From assembly GCA_037903355.1 (NCBI GenBank), contig JBAJFE010000014.1, positions 5,704,001 to 5,768,000 of the forward strand: a stretch of 64,000 bases of DNA, in the 5' to 3' direction. The notes below the pieces were generated by a model, which was not told where the DNA came from, ran no database searches, and was given only the letters and a program-made list of their open reading frames with translations. Numbering within the stretch: the stretch's first letter is position 1; each line of letters begins with the position of its first letter. Below are positions 37,401 through 48,161 of the stretch, in pieces. This stretch comes from Trichuris trichiura. Taxonomy: Eukaryota > Nematoda > Enoplea > Trichinellida > Trichuridae. A program made the position numbers and the translations under genes.

Positions 37401-38420
37401 TTAAAATTGTGCCGCATGCTTAAACTGTTGGTTGGCCGCATGTATTACCAACTTTCGATGTTTTCACTATCACTATACAGCGCTGATGAGAGGGCGAGAG
37501 CAGGCATGAAAGTTCTGTGAAATAAAAACTGATAAAGGTGAACGAATATCATCCGTACGATTGATGGAAACTTGTTTTCTTCTAGCATAGCGCCTATAAA
37601 TATAGAATAATCGAGTTTTCGAAGGGAAGAGTAGTTAGAATAGCCAGAATTAAGATGGGATATAGTAAGCGCTCTGCGTTAAATCAACATAAGTGGAGAA
37701 TTGTTTACTTAACAGAGACTGTTAGTTTCCTTCTTTCTGCAGTGAAAGCTGGCAATGACCACAAGGTGATTATCCAAGAAAGAAAGGAAAACAGGGCTTA
37801 CCAGGAAGCGCAGTCGAAAACATACGTTAGGATTTGTTACTCTTTTTACTGTACTATGTGTGCGCGCAGGTTACGACAGTAGTAACTAAGTTGGCAAATA
37901 CTCGTGTGCATCGTGCGTTGCTTCTTGTTCTATTGTGTCACGTGTAAACAGCTTACGGATCGTCGTCAGTACATACTACGGTTATAGGGAAGCATTCACG
38001 ATATTAAATTCAAATATTCTGCATAAGAGCGTCTTAGGCCACTTTTTTACATAGCATTAACGGAAAATAGGGAAGCAGAACGTTTCAATGCTGCCTTTTA
38101 ACTTAGGACATTTTGAAGTCACTCAAACATTGCTGTTTCGGGTCGGGAACGATTCTGTACCGCTTGGTTTGTTAGAGCGGTATTGACGATCTCAGAATTA
38201 GCTGTTACTCGTGTAACATCGTCATAAGATTTATTCATTCCGGCTAGAAGCATCTCGGAAAAAGCTTTACCGGAAAGTCTCGAGTTCATGCGATCTGCAA
38301 GATTAAAAAGTTAAGTCGGTGGTAGTCGTTCCGTTGACATGTCGCAATTGCGAACGGAACTTGTCTAACAAAATCTCTTAACCAAGATTTTCTTAAAGGC
38401 GCTTTCATAGTAGATCTTCA
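37401..38420. other. No recognisable gene
   Basis: Short open frames only, with nothing I can support. Confidence 0.4.
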
Positions 38421-38575
38421 GATTCACGGGTTTGGCCTGTTGGATGTATCTGTAAATAAACTTCAAAGTGCCCTACCAACGGATGGATGAGCAAGTTGTA
38501 AGAGAAAATACAGAACAATTTGTATACCGTACGTTTCGGAACTGCTCGTGTTTCGTCGTCAGCAGTGTTGGGGAG
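38421..38575 (-). repeat. PLE pseudo-LTR, CGTAC subfamily
   Basis: On the minus strand CTGACGAC GAAAC loop GTTCC GAAACGTAC (38532-38566, one stem mismatch) is followed by CTCATCCATCCGTTGGTAG and then GGGCACTTTGAAGTTT and CAGATACATC. It has the same order of blocks as the GGAAC subfamily. Its tip sequence forms the palindrome at 63491-63640. Confidence 0.6.
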
Positions 38576-38929
38576 GGTTGAACAAAATGGTGGAGTCAGC
38601 GAATTCTAGAACAGCTGAGGTATCAATAAATGGACTAAAGCTATGAAGTTCATGAGTCTCATTAGTTCAAACTTTCACAGGTTCTCCCATTTTTCAGAGA
38701 ATTTGAATTGCAAGTACTTGTTGGATAGGTGTAGTAACCTGCACACATATTTAGTACTGTATAGTTCTTACTGTGTTGTTCGCTGTATGAGTGTTTTTCC
38801 GCGCGTTCTTCTTTTCTGTTATTTGGTTGCTCGTAAAAACCCTGTAATTACAAGATAATATGGTATTGTGCTGTTTCCAGTATTTCACCTGTTAAAATTT
38901 TTCCACTAGCTCGAACGTTCAAATTTCCA

Positions 38930-39500
38930 ACCGCTAACCACCTGCGTGTCAAGTAACGAATCTGTTCGGCGGATTTGGAGCTCAGCTTCTTGCATGTATA
39001 TTTGTTGAAAGTCTATTTCCAAAGACCGCTTAGTATCTACTCATGCCATTACTGTATTCACGATCGTTAGCGACAGAGCGAAATCTTCCAGGCGCCGTTA
39101 CCTTTGAACTCTTGTCTCCCAATCGCGAGCTTATTATTTGCACAAATTCACAAAGAACAGGCAGTACGTATTCATACTTGTTATGTAACTCTAACGATAC
39201 GAAAGAAGCCTCCAAGGCGTGGTTACCCTTGAACTGTTCGGCGTGTTTGTAGCTGGCTTACTAGCGAGCATTTTTCTTGCTGAAGTTTGCAAGGACTGTG
39301 CGATATATAGCAATGTTTTTGCGATCGCAGAACAGAAGCCTCCAGCTGCAGTTCTCTTTGAACCGTTCGGCGTATTTGCAGGTAAACTTATTGCAAGCAT
39401 ACTTCTTGCTAGAATTCACCAAAAATGTGCAACATGTACTGGTGCTATTAAAGTTTGTACGATTACTGTTGAACAGAAGAACAAAATGCCCTCTGGCTTC
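38930..39500 (+). repeat. Tandem array of ~129-bp units
   Basis: Four diverged units are recognised by the anchor TTGAACYGTTCGGCG (anchors near 38964, 39110, 39236 and 39365). The last interval is 129 bp, a whole number of codons. The plus frame repeats protein-like text: FGVFVAGLLASIFLAEVCKDCA, then FGVFAGKLIASILLARIHQKCA. The two earlier units are less conserved and out of frame. It is either a minisatellite or the relic of a repeat-containing coding exon. Confidence 0.6.
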
Positions 39501-39992
39501 CCCTGAGTTGCCTATGCGTCGGTGCTCAGCTAAACTATATAACGCGTTCAGTACACGTCGGCTTATCTGTTGAGAACGCTCCTCTTGAAAGTTCCGTTGT
39601 GCTTTTCTGTTGTTCTGATGAAGAGAGTAAAGAATTCTCTACTACGATCAAGAAGAAGGTTAACTGTGAAGCAACCTTCGAAAAGTACACTTGTTTAGAA
39701 GGAAGTAATGTTTTCAAAACATTCATCTCATTCAAATTGTAACCGATACTTCTTGTATATTCATCAAGAAATACCGGTGGTGAAATAGAACGGCCACATA
39801 GCGAAGATCTCGGCTATTACCGAGGAAACTTATACGACCGCGGCTTCCAAAAGAGGCAGTGACAAGGTTAACGTTGGAGGCTATCTGATGCAGAGAAAGA
39901 GAGAGAACCCGAAATGGGAGCTCTTTTGCCGTTAAGAAAAAGAAAGACGCATTCTTCTGCATTCTTCTGTCTAATGAGCCGTCATTAGACTT

Positions 39993-40310
39993 TTGAATAG
40001 CCAACATGTGCTTATAACGTTTTTCGAGCATAATCATTCTCCAACTGCAAGCAATGCCGGTATTAGAAAAGTGATGGAAGACTTGAAAACTCGAGCGAGG
40101 ATCACAGGAGATGCGGCATGTCCGCTGATTCAGACCTGTACTACATCTACAGCCGCAGAATTAACCCCTTGCTTCCCATCGTCACGTCCACGTCGTTCCC
40201 AGGAAAGACGCATTCGACGTGGTCGGCGACCTGTTGAGCCGAGAACTCTCGGTGATATTCAAGCCGCCAAACGAAATTGGCGCAAGGCAGAGCAATACTT
40301 CCATTTTTAA
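39993..40310 (+). pseudogene. FLYWCH/MULE-type transposase fragment
   Basis: The frame reads FFEHNHSPTASNAGIRKVMEDLKTRA and later RRGRRPVEPRTLGDI. An HNHxP box followed by a short basic helix is the end of a FLYWCH zinc finger and the start of the linker in MULE-derived transposases. The upstream Cys half of the finger is cut off by a stop, and no catalytic DDE block follows. Identification is from this motif only. Confidence 0.45.
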
Positions 40311-40592
40311 ATGATAAGATCCGTAACGACTGCATGAAAGGCGGTTACTTAAGTCGTTTCTGAACTTCATAGGTGAAAATGAAATAGATATTTCAACTAA
40401 ATGCCAAGCTTAAGGTAGCGGTGATAGGCATAAGGCGGCTTGCAATACAGTGAGATTTGAGTGTCAATCTCACGAAAGAGCATCCCGCAGAACTTTCCCG
40501 TCTGGTGTTATACCCGGTATATAAGACGATCCTGAATTCTGAGGATTAATGCGTTACGCGGAAGGGTAGTCTGTCATACGCGTGTTTTGTAT

Positions 40593-40715
40593 TGTCGAGT
40601 ACATACCAATTCTGAACACCTAGCGGGGACGCAAGGATACCGTAAGGATACATATAGTGCGCAGGTGAAGGATACAGTACAGACACATATTGTGCGCAGG
40701 TGTAGGTCCGCTACA
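40593..40715 (-). repeat. gypsy 3' LTR
   Basis: 123 bp, starting TG and ending CA on both strands, identical to the copy at 44609-44731. On the minus strand it is preceded by the polypurine tract (+ strand 40717-40730). Confidence 0.9.
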
Positions 40716-40732
40716 CAGCTCCCCCCTAGAAT

Positions 40733-43700
40733 TCAGGGAATGAATTGAATGCGCGGGTCAAAAGAGACTCGCGGCTTAAGCTTCCTGGATGACGCATCGA
40801 TGAAGGCCGGTTTGACTCTGTCGACACTGACCGTCTTCAGCTTGTCATTTAGTAATATGGTGAGTGTCTTTGGAGTTCGGCTGACGACTTTGTACGGTCC
40901 ATCGTATGCTGGAGATAGAGGGCGCCTAGGCGCGTCGTGCCGTAAGAAAATATGTGTACATTCCTGCAAATTTTTAGGTAGAAACCATGGTTTCGATGGC
41001 TTAGCTCGCGTAGGCGTAGGACCTACAGAGCTGAAGAAAAGTCTAAGCTCATCGCTATGCTCTGCGACATTCTGCGGTGTTTCTTTTGTAAAGAAAACTC
41101 CTGGTAAACGCAGGGATGTCCCGTAAACTAACTCGGCTGGACAGTGCTGTAGGTCTTCTTTTACAGCCGAGCGGAGACCGAGTAAGACCAGAGGGAGCGC
41201 ATCCACCCATGCGCGGCGAGACTCTGCATGGGCAGTCAAAGCCGCCTTTAGCTGACGGTGGTACCTTTCTAAGAGCCCGTTTGTTTGCGGGTGATAAGCC
41301 GTTGTCGGGGCTAGTTTGATTCCAAAACGAGACGTTAACTCTTGCCACAGTGAGCTTTGAAACTGTCGCCCTTGGTCGGTGGTAACCACCGCAGGGATTC
41401 CAAACCGGGCGATCCACGTGGAAATGAAGGTTCGTGCAATTACTTCCGCGTTAGCACTGGAAATAGGTACAGCCTCCAACCAGCGAGTAAAACGGTCTAC
41501 CATAGTCAGCAGGTACGTGCAGCCGCGAGAAGGCGGGAGCGGTCCGACGATGTCCAGATGGACATGATCAAAGCGTCTATCCGGAACTTGAAATACGGTA
41601 GGCGGCGCTCTTGTATGGCGGTGGACTTTTGTTCGCTGACAGGGCAGGCATGTTCTAGCCCACTGTCCAACATCACGGTTCATGAACGGCCAAACATAGT
41701 GCTGTCGAACTAGGTGCCTCGTGGCTCGGATGCTGGGATGTGAGAGCGTATGTAGTGCGTCGAAGATCTCTCGGCGCATGGACACTGGCACATAGGGACG
41801 AGTCATTCCATGGGAGAGGTCGGCCCACAGACTCACGTTCGTGTGTGGCATAACGATTCTTGTCAAACGCAGGTTGGAGTTTTTCTTAAGGCGTTCCAGC
41901 TCTGAGTCAGCCTCTTGTTCCTTCGCTAATCTCGCGAGCTGGGCTGAGTCTATTGCCCAGGATACTGAATTTATAGAGACTCTTGAGAACGCGTCGGCGA
42001 CGAAATTCCTACTGCCTTTTATGTGGCGTACATCACTGGTAAAACAGGTTATATAGTCTAGCTGACGGACCTCACGTGGGTTATGCGTTCCTGAGCCTCG
42101 GTGTATAGCCTGTACCAGCGGCTTGTGGTCCGTGTAAATAATGAATTGCCGTCCCTCTAAGAGGTAACGGAAGTGGCGAACCGCTAAGTAGACCGCTAGA
42201 AGCTCCCTGCCGAAGGCACTGTACTTGCTTTCACGAGGCTGAAAACGACGTGAGAAGAAAGAAAGCGGTTTCCAAACGCCGTTTTCTTTCTGTTGTAGCA
42301 CAGCACCGGCAGCATTGTCACTTGCGTCGACCACCAAGGATAGTTGGCTATTCTGTGCTGGATGACTTAGAACTGCTGCGCGTGCTAAAACTAGTTTGAC
42401 TTCGTCGAAAGCTGCCAATTCTTCGGCGGAGAAATGGATTGCCTTGTCGCCTGACGTGGACGAAACGAGACGTTCTAGAGAAGCCAAGAGTACAGCCGCT
42501 TTAGGAATGAATCGGCGATAAAAATTTACACAGCCGAGAAAGCGGCGTAGTTCACTCATCTTTGATGGCAGAGGAAAACGTTTCAAGGCAGCGACTTTTT
42601 CCTCCAATGGTAAAATTCCGTCGGCAGAAACGTGGAACCCTAAGAACTCCAGACTGGGCTTGTTGAAAATGCACTTGTCGGGGTTAACCCTGACTCCATA
42701 GTTCTCAAACCGTTGAAATAGTTGTGTCAGGTGTGTTTCATGTTCTTGTTTTGTTCTGCTTGCCACCAGTATGTCATCCAAATAGACAAAACAAAAGTCC
42801 AGTCCTCTGGTCACCTCGTCCATGAATCTTTGAAATGTTTGCGCGGCGTTCCGCAGACCAAACGGCATGCGCAGATATTCGAAGAGGCCTAAAGGTGTAG
42901 TAATGGCGGTTTTGGGAACGTCCTTGGGGTGAACCGGAATTTGATTGTAGGCACGTATGAGGTCTACCTTCGAGAATATTCGCCTCCCGTGAAGTCGCCA
43001 GGCAAAATCATTGAGGTTTGGAATCGGATACCTGTCTGGCTTTGTTACATTATTCAATCGGCGATAATCACCACATGGCCGCCAGGCGCCGATTTGCTTC
43101 TTGGGCACCATATGCAGCGGTGACGCCCAACTGCTGCTAGATGGTTGGATAATTCCGAGTTGTAGCATGACATCGAATTCATTCTTGGCCATGCGCAATT
43201 TTTCCGGTGGAAGTCGTCGCGGGCGGCTGAAGAGCGGCGGCCCTTTTGTCAAGATGCGATGTTGAACGGAGTGACGAACGACTTCATTGGGCGTGGTACA
43301 GGAGGTGAGCGCGGGGAAACGGGACAGAACCGACTCCGGAGAGCTATTGGCCCGGCGCAGGGCGAATGTATATTTCCCCTGGACGCTTTGCAGCGGTGTT
43401 CCTTCTGCAAGTGCATAGGTGGCAGCATTTATTAAGCGCTTTCTCTTGACGTCGACGATTAAGTTAAAATGGCGAAAAAAATCAACTCCGAGTATGGGCT
43501 GGCGAATGTCGGCAACTAAAAATGACCATGTCGTCGGTTTTCCGATACCCAGATCAAGAGTCATGAGGCGGCGCCCAGCAGTAGTAATGTGAGCACCGTT
43601 TGCAGCTAGGAGGGAGACGTTGCCGGAATCTTGTTGACGACCATACCTTCGAGCAGCCATAGGTAATGCGCTAACTTCTGACCCGGTGTCTACGAGGAAA

Positions 43701-44635
43701 CGCAACTTTGATAGTTTATCCTGAATGAGGAAAAGGCGGTGATCAGCGAACGACTCATGATGGCAGAGCGCCAGGAGACTGCGGGTGTCCCGTTTACCTG
43801 TGAAGGCACACGGTGACTGGCAGCGTCGCGCGCTGCGACCGAAACGGCGGTGGAAGTAGCAGACCGGGCCCGCCGGCGGTGATCGTCGGCGCCGGGCATG
43901 GGGACTGCTCGTTCGACTTTCCGAACGGACCTTGTTCGGTGAGTGTTTCCGGGAGGAAGCGACTGTCAGAGCGCGTAGCTGACTGCGCAGATCAGCAACT
44001 TCTTGCTGCAAGCGTTCGAGCTCATCCGGACGGTCGGCAAGTCTGTCCTTAGTGACTAAATTCACTGTGTCGCTACCAGTTACCAATTCATCAGCCGCGC
44101 AAGCCAACTCCTCAATATCTGTCGTTCTCTTGGCCTTCAAAACTAGTTGAACGGTGGGTGGCAAACGAAGTAAAAATAGCCGGCGGAAAAACGGACCGTT
44201 TGTGTCAACCAGGCCCGTTGCTAGTCTCTGCATCTCACGCAGCAAGCAAGTGGGCCGCTGGTCTCCTAACGGTATCGTCTGCATGAGGGCACGGAAACGG
44301 TCTTCCGTTGACGGCATGAATCTCTCGAGTAACTTGAACTTAAGATGTTCATATGGAGCTTCACCGTGTGGTTCCAAGAGATCGTCGACTTCTGCTGCGA
44401 CGGTGTCGGTCAGGGCGGCGATTGTGTAATAAAATTTGGTCGTGGACGACGTAATTTTGGAAAGGGCGAATTGAGCCTCTGCCTGAGCGAACCATAGTCT
44501 CGCAGAGTGGGCCCAAAAGGTGGGTAGCTTGACAGCGACGGCGGCTGCCAGGTGGGTATGTCCGATTGGAGAGAGCTCCGTGCTTCTCTCTTCTAACGGG
44601 TCACCAGTTGTCGAGTACATACCAATTCTGAACAC
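40733..44635 (-). CDS. gypsy gag-pol polyprotein
   Basis: A 1300-codon frame without stops. A gag-like region (to about residue 250) is followed by an Arg-rich stretch and a Cys/His cluster (CYFHRRFG to CQSPC). The aspartic protease has [13 protein letters not shown] (about 313). The reverse transcriptase has [21 protein letters not shown] and the catalytic YLDD (about 617). RNase H has [10 protein letters not shown] (about 768) and TDHKPL. Integrase has an HHCC finger ending CLPCQR, then DIVGPL (about 1028), TDQGRQF (about 1086) and the Glu of LLERYHRQ: an intact D,D35E triad. Gag and pol are fused in one frame. The first Met lies inside the 5' LTR and the frame reads through the primer-binding site; no other Met occurs before the end of gag. 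The true start is therefore in the LTR or non-ATG. Confidence 0.93.
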   Translation of the reverse strand: MFRIGMYSTTGDPLEERSTELSPIGHTHLAAAVAVKLPTFWAHSARLWFAQAEAQFALSKITSSTTKFYYTIAALTDTVAAEVDDLLEPHGEAPYEHLKFKLLERFMPSTEDRFRALMQTIPLGDQRPTCLLREMQRLATGLVDTNGPFFRRLFLLRLPPTVQLVLKAKRTTDIEELACAADELVTGSDTVNLVTKDRLADRPDELERLQQEVADLRSQLRALTVASSRKHSPNKVRSESRTSSPHARRRRSPPAGPVCYFHRRFGRSARRCQSPCAFTGKRDTRSLLALCHHESFADHRLFLIQDKLSKLRFLVDTGSEVSALPMAARRYGRQQDSGNVSLLAANGAHITTAGRRLMTLDLGIGKPTTWSFLVADIRQPILGVDFFRHFNLIVDVKRKRLINAATYALAEGTPLQSVQGKYTFALRRANSSPESVLSRFPALTSCTTPNEVVRHSVQHRILTKGPPLFSRPRRLPPEKLRMAKNEFDVMLQLGIIQPSSSSWASPLHMVPKKQIGAWRPCGDYRRLNNVTKPDRYPIPNLNDFAWRLHGRRIFSKVDLIRAYNQIPVHPKDVPKTAITTPLGLFEYLRMPFGLRNAAQTFQRFMDEVTRGLDFCFVYLDDILVASRTKQEHETHLTQLFQRFENYGVRVNPDKCIFNKPSLEFLGFHVSADGILPLEEKVAALKRFPLPSKMSELRRFLGCVNFYRRFIPKAAVLLASLERLVSSTSGDKAIHFSAEELAAFDEVKLVLARAAVLSHPAQNSQLSLVVDASDNAAGAVLQQKENGVWKPLSFFSRRFQPRESKYSAFGRELLAVYLAVRHFRYLLEGRQFIIYTDHKPLVQAIHRGSGTHNPREVRQLDYITCFTSDVRHIKGSRNFVADAFSRVSINSVSWAIDSAQLARLAKEQEADSELERLKKNSNLRLTRIVMPHTNVSLWADLSHGMTRPYVPVSMRREIFDALHTLSHPSIRATRHLVRQHYVWPFMNRDVGQWARTCLPCQRTKVHRHTRAPPTVFQVPDRRFDHVHLDIVGPLPPSRGCTYLLTMVDRFTRWLEAVPISSANAEVIARTFISTWIARFGIPAVVTTDQGRQFQSSLWQELTSRFGIKLAPTTAYHPQTNGLLERYHRQLKAALTAHAESRRAWVDALPLVLLGLRSAVKEDLQHCPAELVYGTSLRLPGVFFTKETPQNVAEHSDELRLFFSSVGPTPTRAKPSKPWFLPKNLQECTHIFLRHDAPRRPLSPAYDGPYKVVSRTPKTLTILLNDKLKTVSVDRVKPAFIDASSRKLKPRVSFDPRIQFIP

Positions 44636-44731
44636 CTAGCGGGGACGCAAGGATACCGTAAGGATACATATAGTGCGCAGGTGAAGGATACAGTACAGAC
44701 ACATATTGTGCGCAGGTGTAGGTCCGCTACA
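44609..44731 (-). repeat. gypsy 5' LTR
   Basis: Identical to the 3' LTR. It contains the first ATG of the gag-pol frame (44635-44633) close to its inner edge. No obvious TATA box is seen in its 123 bp. Confidence 0.9.
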
Positions 44732-44735
44732 GTAT

Positions 44736-46179
44736 AAACAAATAAAGCTGCGACTCAGATATGTGAGGCATTCTGTTACACTGCGATGACATAAATGCGC
44801 AAAACAGGTTCAAGCAGCACAGTGGAAAATTAATTGCGCAGCTGAGCTCAGGAATGTGCATAATGACTCGGAGAGCTCCTTTCCAATAGGAAACGAAGAC
44901 TGAATTTTAAACATCGAACAGGCATTTTCAGCGGTTTGCAGAATTACAGGTTGCTTGTTGGGCATGAAATAGGAAAGATCTGAGAAATGGGCGAGTTTAG
45001 ACCAATCAACCAACCTTCACCACTATTACTGCGTGGTGCACTTAAGATATTTGGAGATAGTAACAAGAAAATGTGCTCTGCAGAAGCGTACATAGGTACA
45101 CCTATAAAAGCTTGCCCTGAGGAAATGAAACACTTCATAAACGGAACCTAATAGAGATAGGAGTTCACGGAATCGTTTATCCCTGGAAACATTTTGCATC
45201 GTATGCAGCCAATTAAGAAACATGATGGCATGAAAACAAAACTGCCTCTGAAAGGAAGCCTTGGAGACATAGCTGGGGAAACACAGTGCGCCCTAGGACG
45301 TTCAAAAATGGGAGTCCACTAGCTACAGTCACTCGATAAAATATAAGGCTGTAGGCCAATGGAAATGTACCTGGTGGGAACGTACTGCACGAAAAGGAAA
45401 CCCTAAGTAGATGTGCCAGCACGAGATATGACAATAAGATAACGCAATCTCACAGGAGCTAAGCATGAGAACTGAAATGCTTCTGAAAGGAAACATTAGA
45501 AACATGGCTGGCTAAACATAATGCACGCTGGTGTGAACCAGAGGAGGATCGTTCATCAATGGCAGTCATAAGTTTGATTCTGGATTCCGCTAGTGCCGAT
45601 TACGCACGGAACTGTACGTATACAACCCTACGGGTGGGATCTTACGCGTTAAAAAGTGTGGCAGTGGCAGCAGGAGGATGAATCCCGCAGGGCACAGAGC
45701 GAGGAGGCACAGCGTGAAGGCCGCTCTGAATAGTCTCGCACCAGTGTGGCCCAACCGCTGTCGCACCTTAGTGGGTGCAATGACCAGCGTCCGGGGTGAG
45801 ACTGACCGCGGCATGTGGTCCCTCAAATGCGCACCGATGACAAGGTCACGCTAAAGTGAATTCAGTCACCCCGCTAATGGGGTCATCATGCTTTATATAA
45901 GGAGGCATTGTTTTCCCCAACGGAGACTCTTTCCTCTATCGTGTACTCGCTTACATCAGTAAACAGTTCAGTAAATCGAAGCCTTCGTTCTTGGCGCAAA
46001 TGTTCTCCCACAAAATGTTTGCGTCCAAATGTACCGCATTAGGTTTCTCAACTGTTCGCATACATAACAGAAACCTGAGGGCCTGGCTTTGTTCATGCGC
46101 ATGTTTCTACTCTATGTTATCCCACACTGTGACCACCGTGCTTACACAACAGGGACAATGGCACTTTCGAAATTTGTAC
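44736..46179. other. Repeat-rich spacer without genes
   Basis: The stretch 44780-44985 is the partner of the repeat near 9000. A 55-bp segment with CTGAAAGGAA and GAYATRGCTGG recurs at about 45230 and 45475. TTTATATAAGG at about 45891 is a plausible TATA box. No coding region is supported. Confidence 0.45.
45891..46005 (+). promoter_or_regulatory. Candidate LTR promoter and primer-binding site
   Basis: TTTATATAAGG is followed by a likely transcribed leader (CTCGCTTACATCAGTAAACAG) and then TGGCGCAAATG, which resembles the primer-binding site after many gypsy LTRs. There is no pol sequence downstream, so this could be the 5' edge of a lost retroelement. Weak support. Confidence 0.25.
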
Positions 46180-46191
46180 AACGGGCGATGA

Positions 46192-46418
46192 AAACGTGGT
46201 TTCTTGGTACGGGACAGTATGTTTTCATAATGAAAAAATTTATTACGGATTTGTCCCGTTTGTTTTGTATATAAAAAGACTCTGGAGCTTTCGGGTCATT
46301 CGAGACCCGTTATCAGCGGTCTTCGCTGATAACGGGTCTCGAATGACCCGAAAGCTCCGGAGTCTTTTTATATACAAAACAAACGGGACATATCCGTAAT
46401 AAATTTCTTCATTATGAA
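46192..46418. mobile_element. Palindromic PLE end with 12-bp target duplication
   Basis: A nearly perfect 200-bp palindrome centred at about 46319. Both arms carry CTGATAAC GGGTC loop GACCC GAAAGCTCCGG, where the G of CTGANGA is mutated to A. AACGGGCGATGA flanks it at 46180-46191 and 46419-46430. The arms start with GTACGGGAC and end at the motif, so only the terminal 100 bp of the element was inserted, twice and inverted. Confidence 0.85.
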
Positions 46419-46430
46419 AACGGGCGATGA

Positions 46431-48161
46431 TCTTTTCTTCTATTTGCCCGCAACAATGCGATATCCTGCCAATAATTACGGTTTGTTATCCCCGTAAACA
46501 TACAGTAAGATAAGTAACTGATCATTCATTCTTCTCGCGCAATGTCTGAAAAATACGCGCTGCCTTTCTGTTAACCATGTGGTCGTAATGTTTTTCCTTT
46601 ATCAGCTAGAATGCTGGATATCTTGTCCTGCCCTTACCTAAGCCTTAGGTAAAATGCAAACCATATGTTTGAGTTTAAGTTTAGGCAAGGCCACAAAAAG
46701 ATGGTCGGCAAAGTAGCAGTATAGCGATCAGACGAATAACCGCACAGTTGGTGTTGTTTACCTTACTGTACGTTTAAGAACAGAGTAAACCTGATTACTG
46801 TCAAGTTACTATATTGTTTGCGGGGAAATAGTAGAAGAGACGCAAGGGAGGGTGGTATATGAGGTAGCCTTGCGCATTACTAATGTACAACGTTGTTAGT
46901 CGTATTCTTGCGCATCCTGTCCGTTGTAGTTGCTTGTTGTCCGATAAAGTTGATAATGTTTTGAATTTTCCTAATAACAGTTCTTTCGTTCGTTAGCAGA
47001 GCAGTTGTTTCGTTTAGTTGCTGATACTCACTGCACTAAGAAAAACAATTTCAGTTTCTGCCAGCGGGTTCAACATTTGTGATTTCTACATCATGAATGC
47101 TCTGAAATTAACGTCCCAGTCAATGTGATAACAAAGAATAATAAATATTAGGTCTGAAAAATGACCTTCAGAAACTGCAAGCCCAGACGAATAGACAACT
47201 TTATTCGGGCAAGTCATATATGATTTTCAAGTTTAATTAATCTTTAAGCGAGAGTACACTTCCGTTAGAAATTGCCTGGTTACCATGGTGAGGCGATTTG
47301 AACACATTTTTTAAAAATCTTTCATTTAATTCAAATAATACAGGAATAATTCGACGAGATTAAAATGTTCAGTTGTTTATTTCTGTTGAAGGATTCGCGT
47401 TACTGTATGTTATAGTGCTTCGTTGATGTCCTATTGATCCCTTAATGATTTCAGACAGCAAGAAATCACGTCGCAAGGCTGAGTGGCATTGGCATTTGCA
47501 CAGCTCGCAACGTGTAGCAAAGTTTTTGGTTGGCCTTTTCCACGTATCCGGAATCATATCGGCGACTTTGTAGCCAAGTTTTTGTATATCCTTGCATTCG
47601 TAAAGCTTGCACAGGTCGATTTCTTCCCCTTTGGTAAGAAAAAACACCGCGATGCCAGTAGCATCGATTTGCTAAATTTTGTCAACAGTGATCGCAGTGA
47701 ACTTATATGAGCGCAAATGGGGTTAGCAATTGATCATTTTGGCTGTTATTTTGTCGGGGAAGCGTGGAGCTGTCTCCACTCTCGTGCACTTTCTATTTTT
47801 GGGGGCGACTGTGACAACGTTCCTGCATTACAAACCGCAGGCCGCCAAAAGGCATGCGCATATCACGTGCCCTATTCAGCGCACGTGCAATCAAAATAAC
47901 TTGTTTTAACATCCGCGCGAGTTGCCCCCTCTTGTGTTATACCAACAAGCGATCTCATCTAAAGTTCGCTCGGCTCTCGCGATTTAAGCGCTGCCTGTTG
48001 CTCTGCAGGAACTGCGCGTATAACGGCTGTTCTGTTTAATTATCAAAGCATTCTACTCTGCCGTTGATATATACGTGTAAGGTAAACAGTCCAAAGGGCT
48101 TGATTGCACGACGTTCTACTGGCGCTGAGTCTTGCTTGTGTCACACAGAAGGTAGTTTCTA
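46431..48161. other. No gene; repeat relics
   Basis: The segment holds TTAGGC module copy C and a weak GGAAC-type PLE relic (46890-47090). A minus-strand frame at 47369-47647 has a Cys cluster (CELCKCQCH) but no recognisable family. Confidence 0.4.
46615..46735. repeat. TTAGGC module, copy C (palindromic)
   Basis: The left half is inverted (TCTTGTCCTGCCCTTACCTAA, diverged) and the right half reads TTTAGGCAAGGCC, then AAGATGGTCGGCAAAG and GTATAGCG. The same boxes appear in copies A, B and D. Confidence 0.5.

Larger units (their letters stand above)
40589..44735 (-). mobile_element. Intact Ty3/gypsy LTR retrotransposon
   Basis: The complete element comprises LTRs 40593-40715 and 44609-44731, a GTAT target duplication at 40589-40592 and 44732-44735, and one long gag-pol frame. 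Read on the minus strand, TGGTGACCCG lies two bases after the 5' LTR as primer-binding site, and TAGGGGGGAG lies just before the 3' LTR as polypurine tract. The two LTRs are identical base for base in my reading, so the insertion is recent. No env frame is present. At about 4.1 kb with 123-bp LTRs it is compact for the group. Confidence 0.93.

Noticed and set aside
41055..41713. Open frames of about 120 codons overlapping the gypsy element, including one on the opposite strand
   Set aside because: They are shadow frames of the gag-pol coding sequence, whose own motifs are continuous.
44599..44608. Naming the tRNA that primes the gypsy element
   Set aside because: The complement CGGGTCACCA could fit more than one tRNA, and no tRNA gene is available in the window for comparison.
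47369..47647. Cys-cluster frame (CELCKCQCH) as a zinc-binding protein
   Set aside because: Spacing does not match a finger I know, and no adjoining exon is visible.
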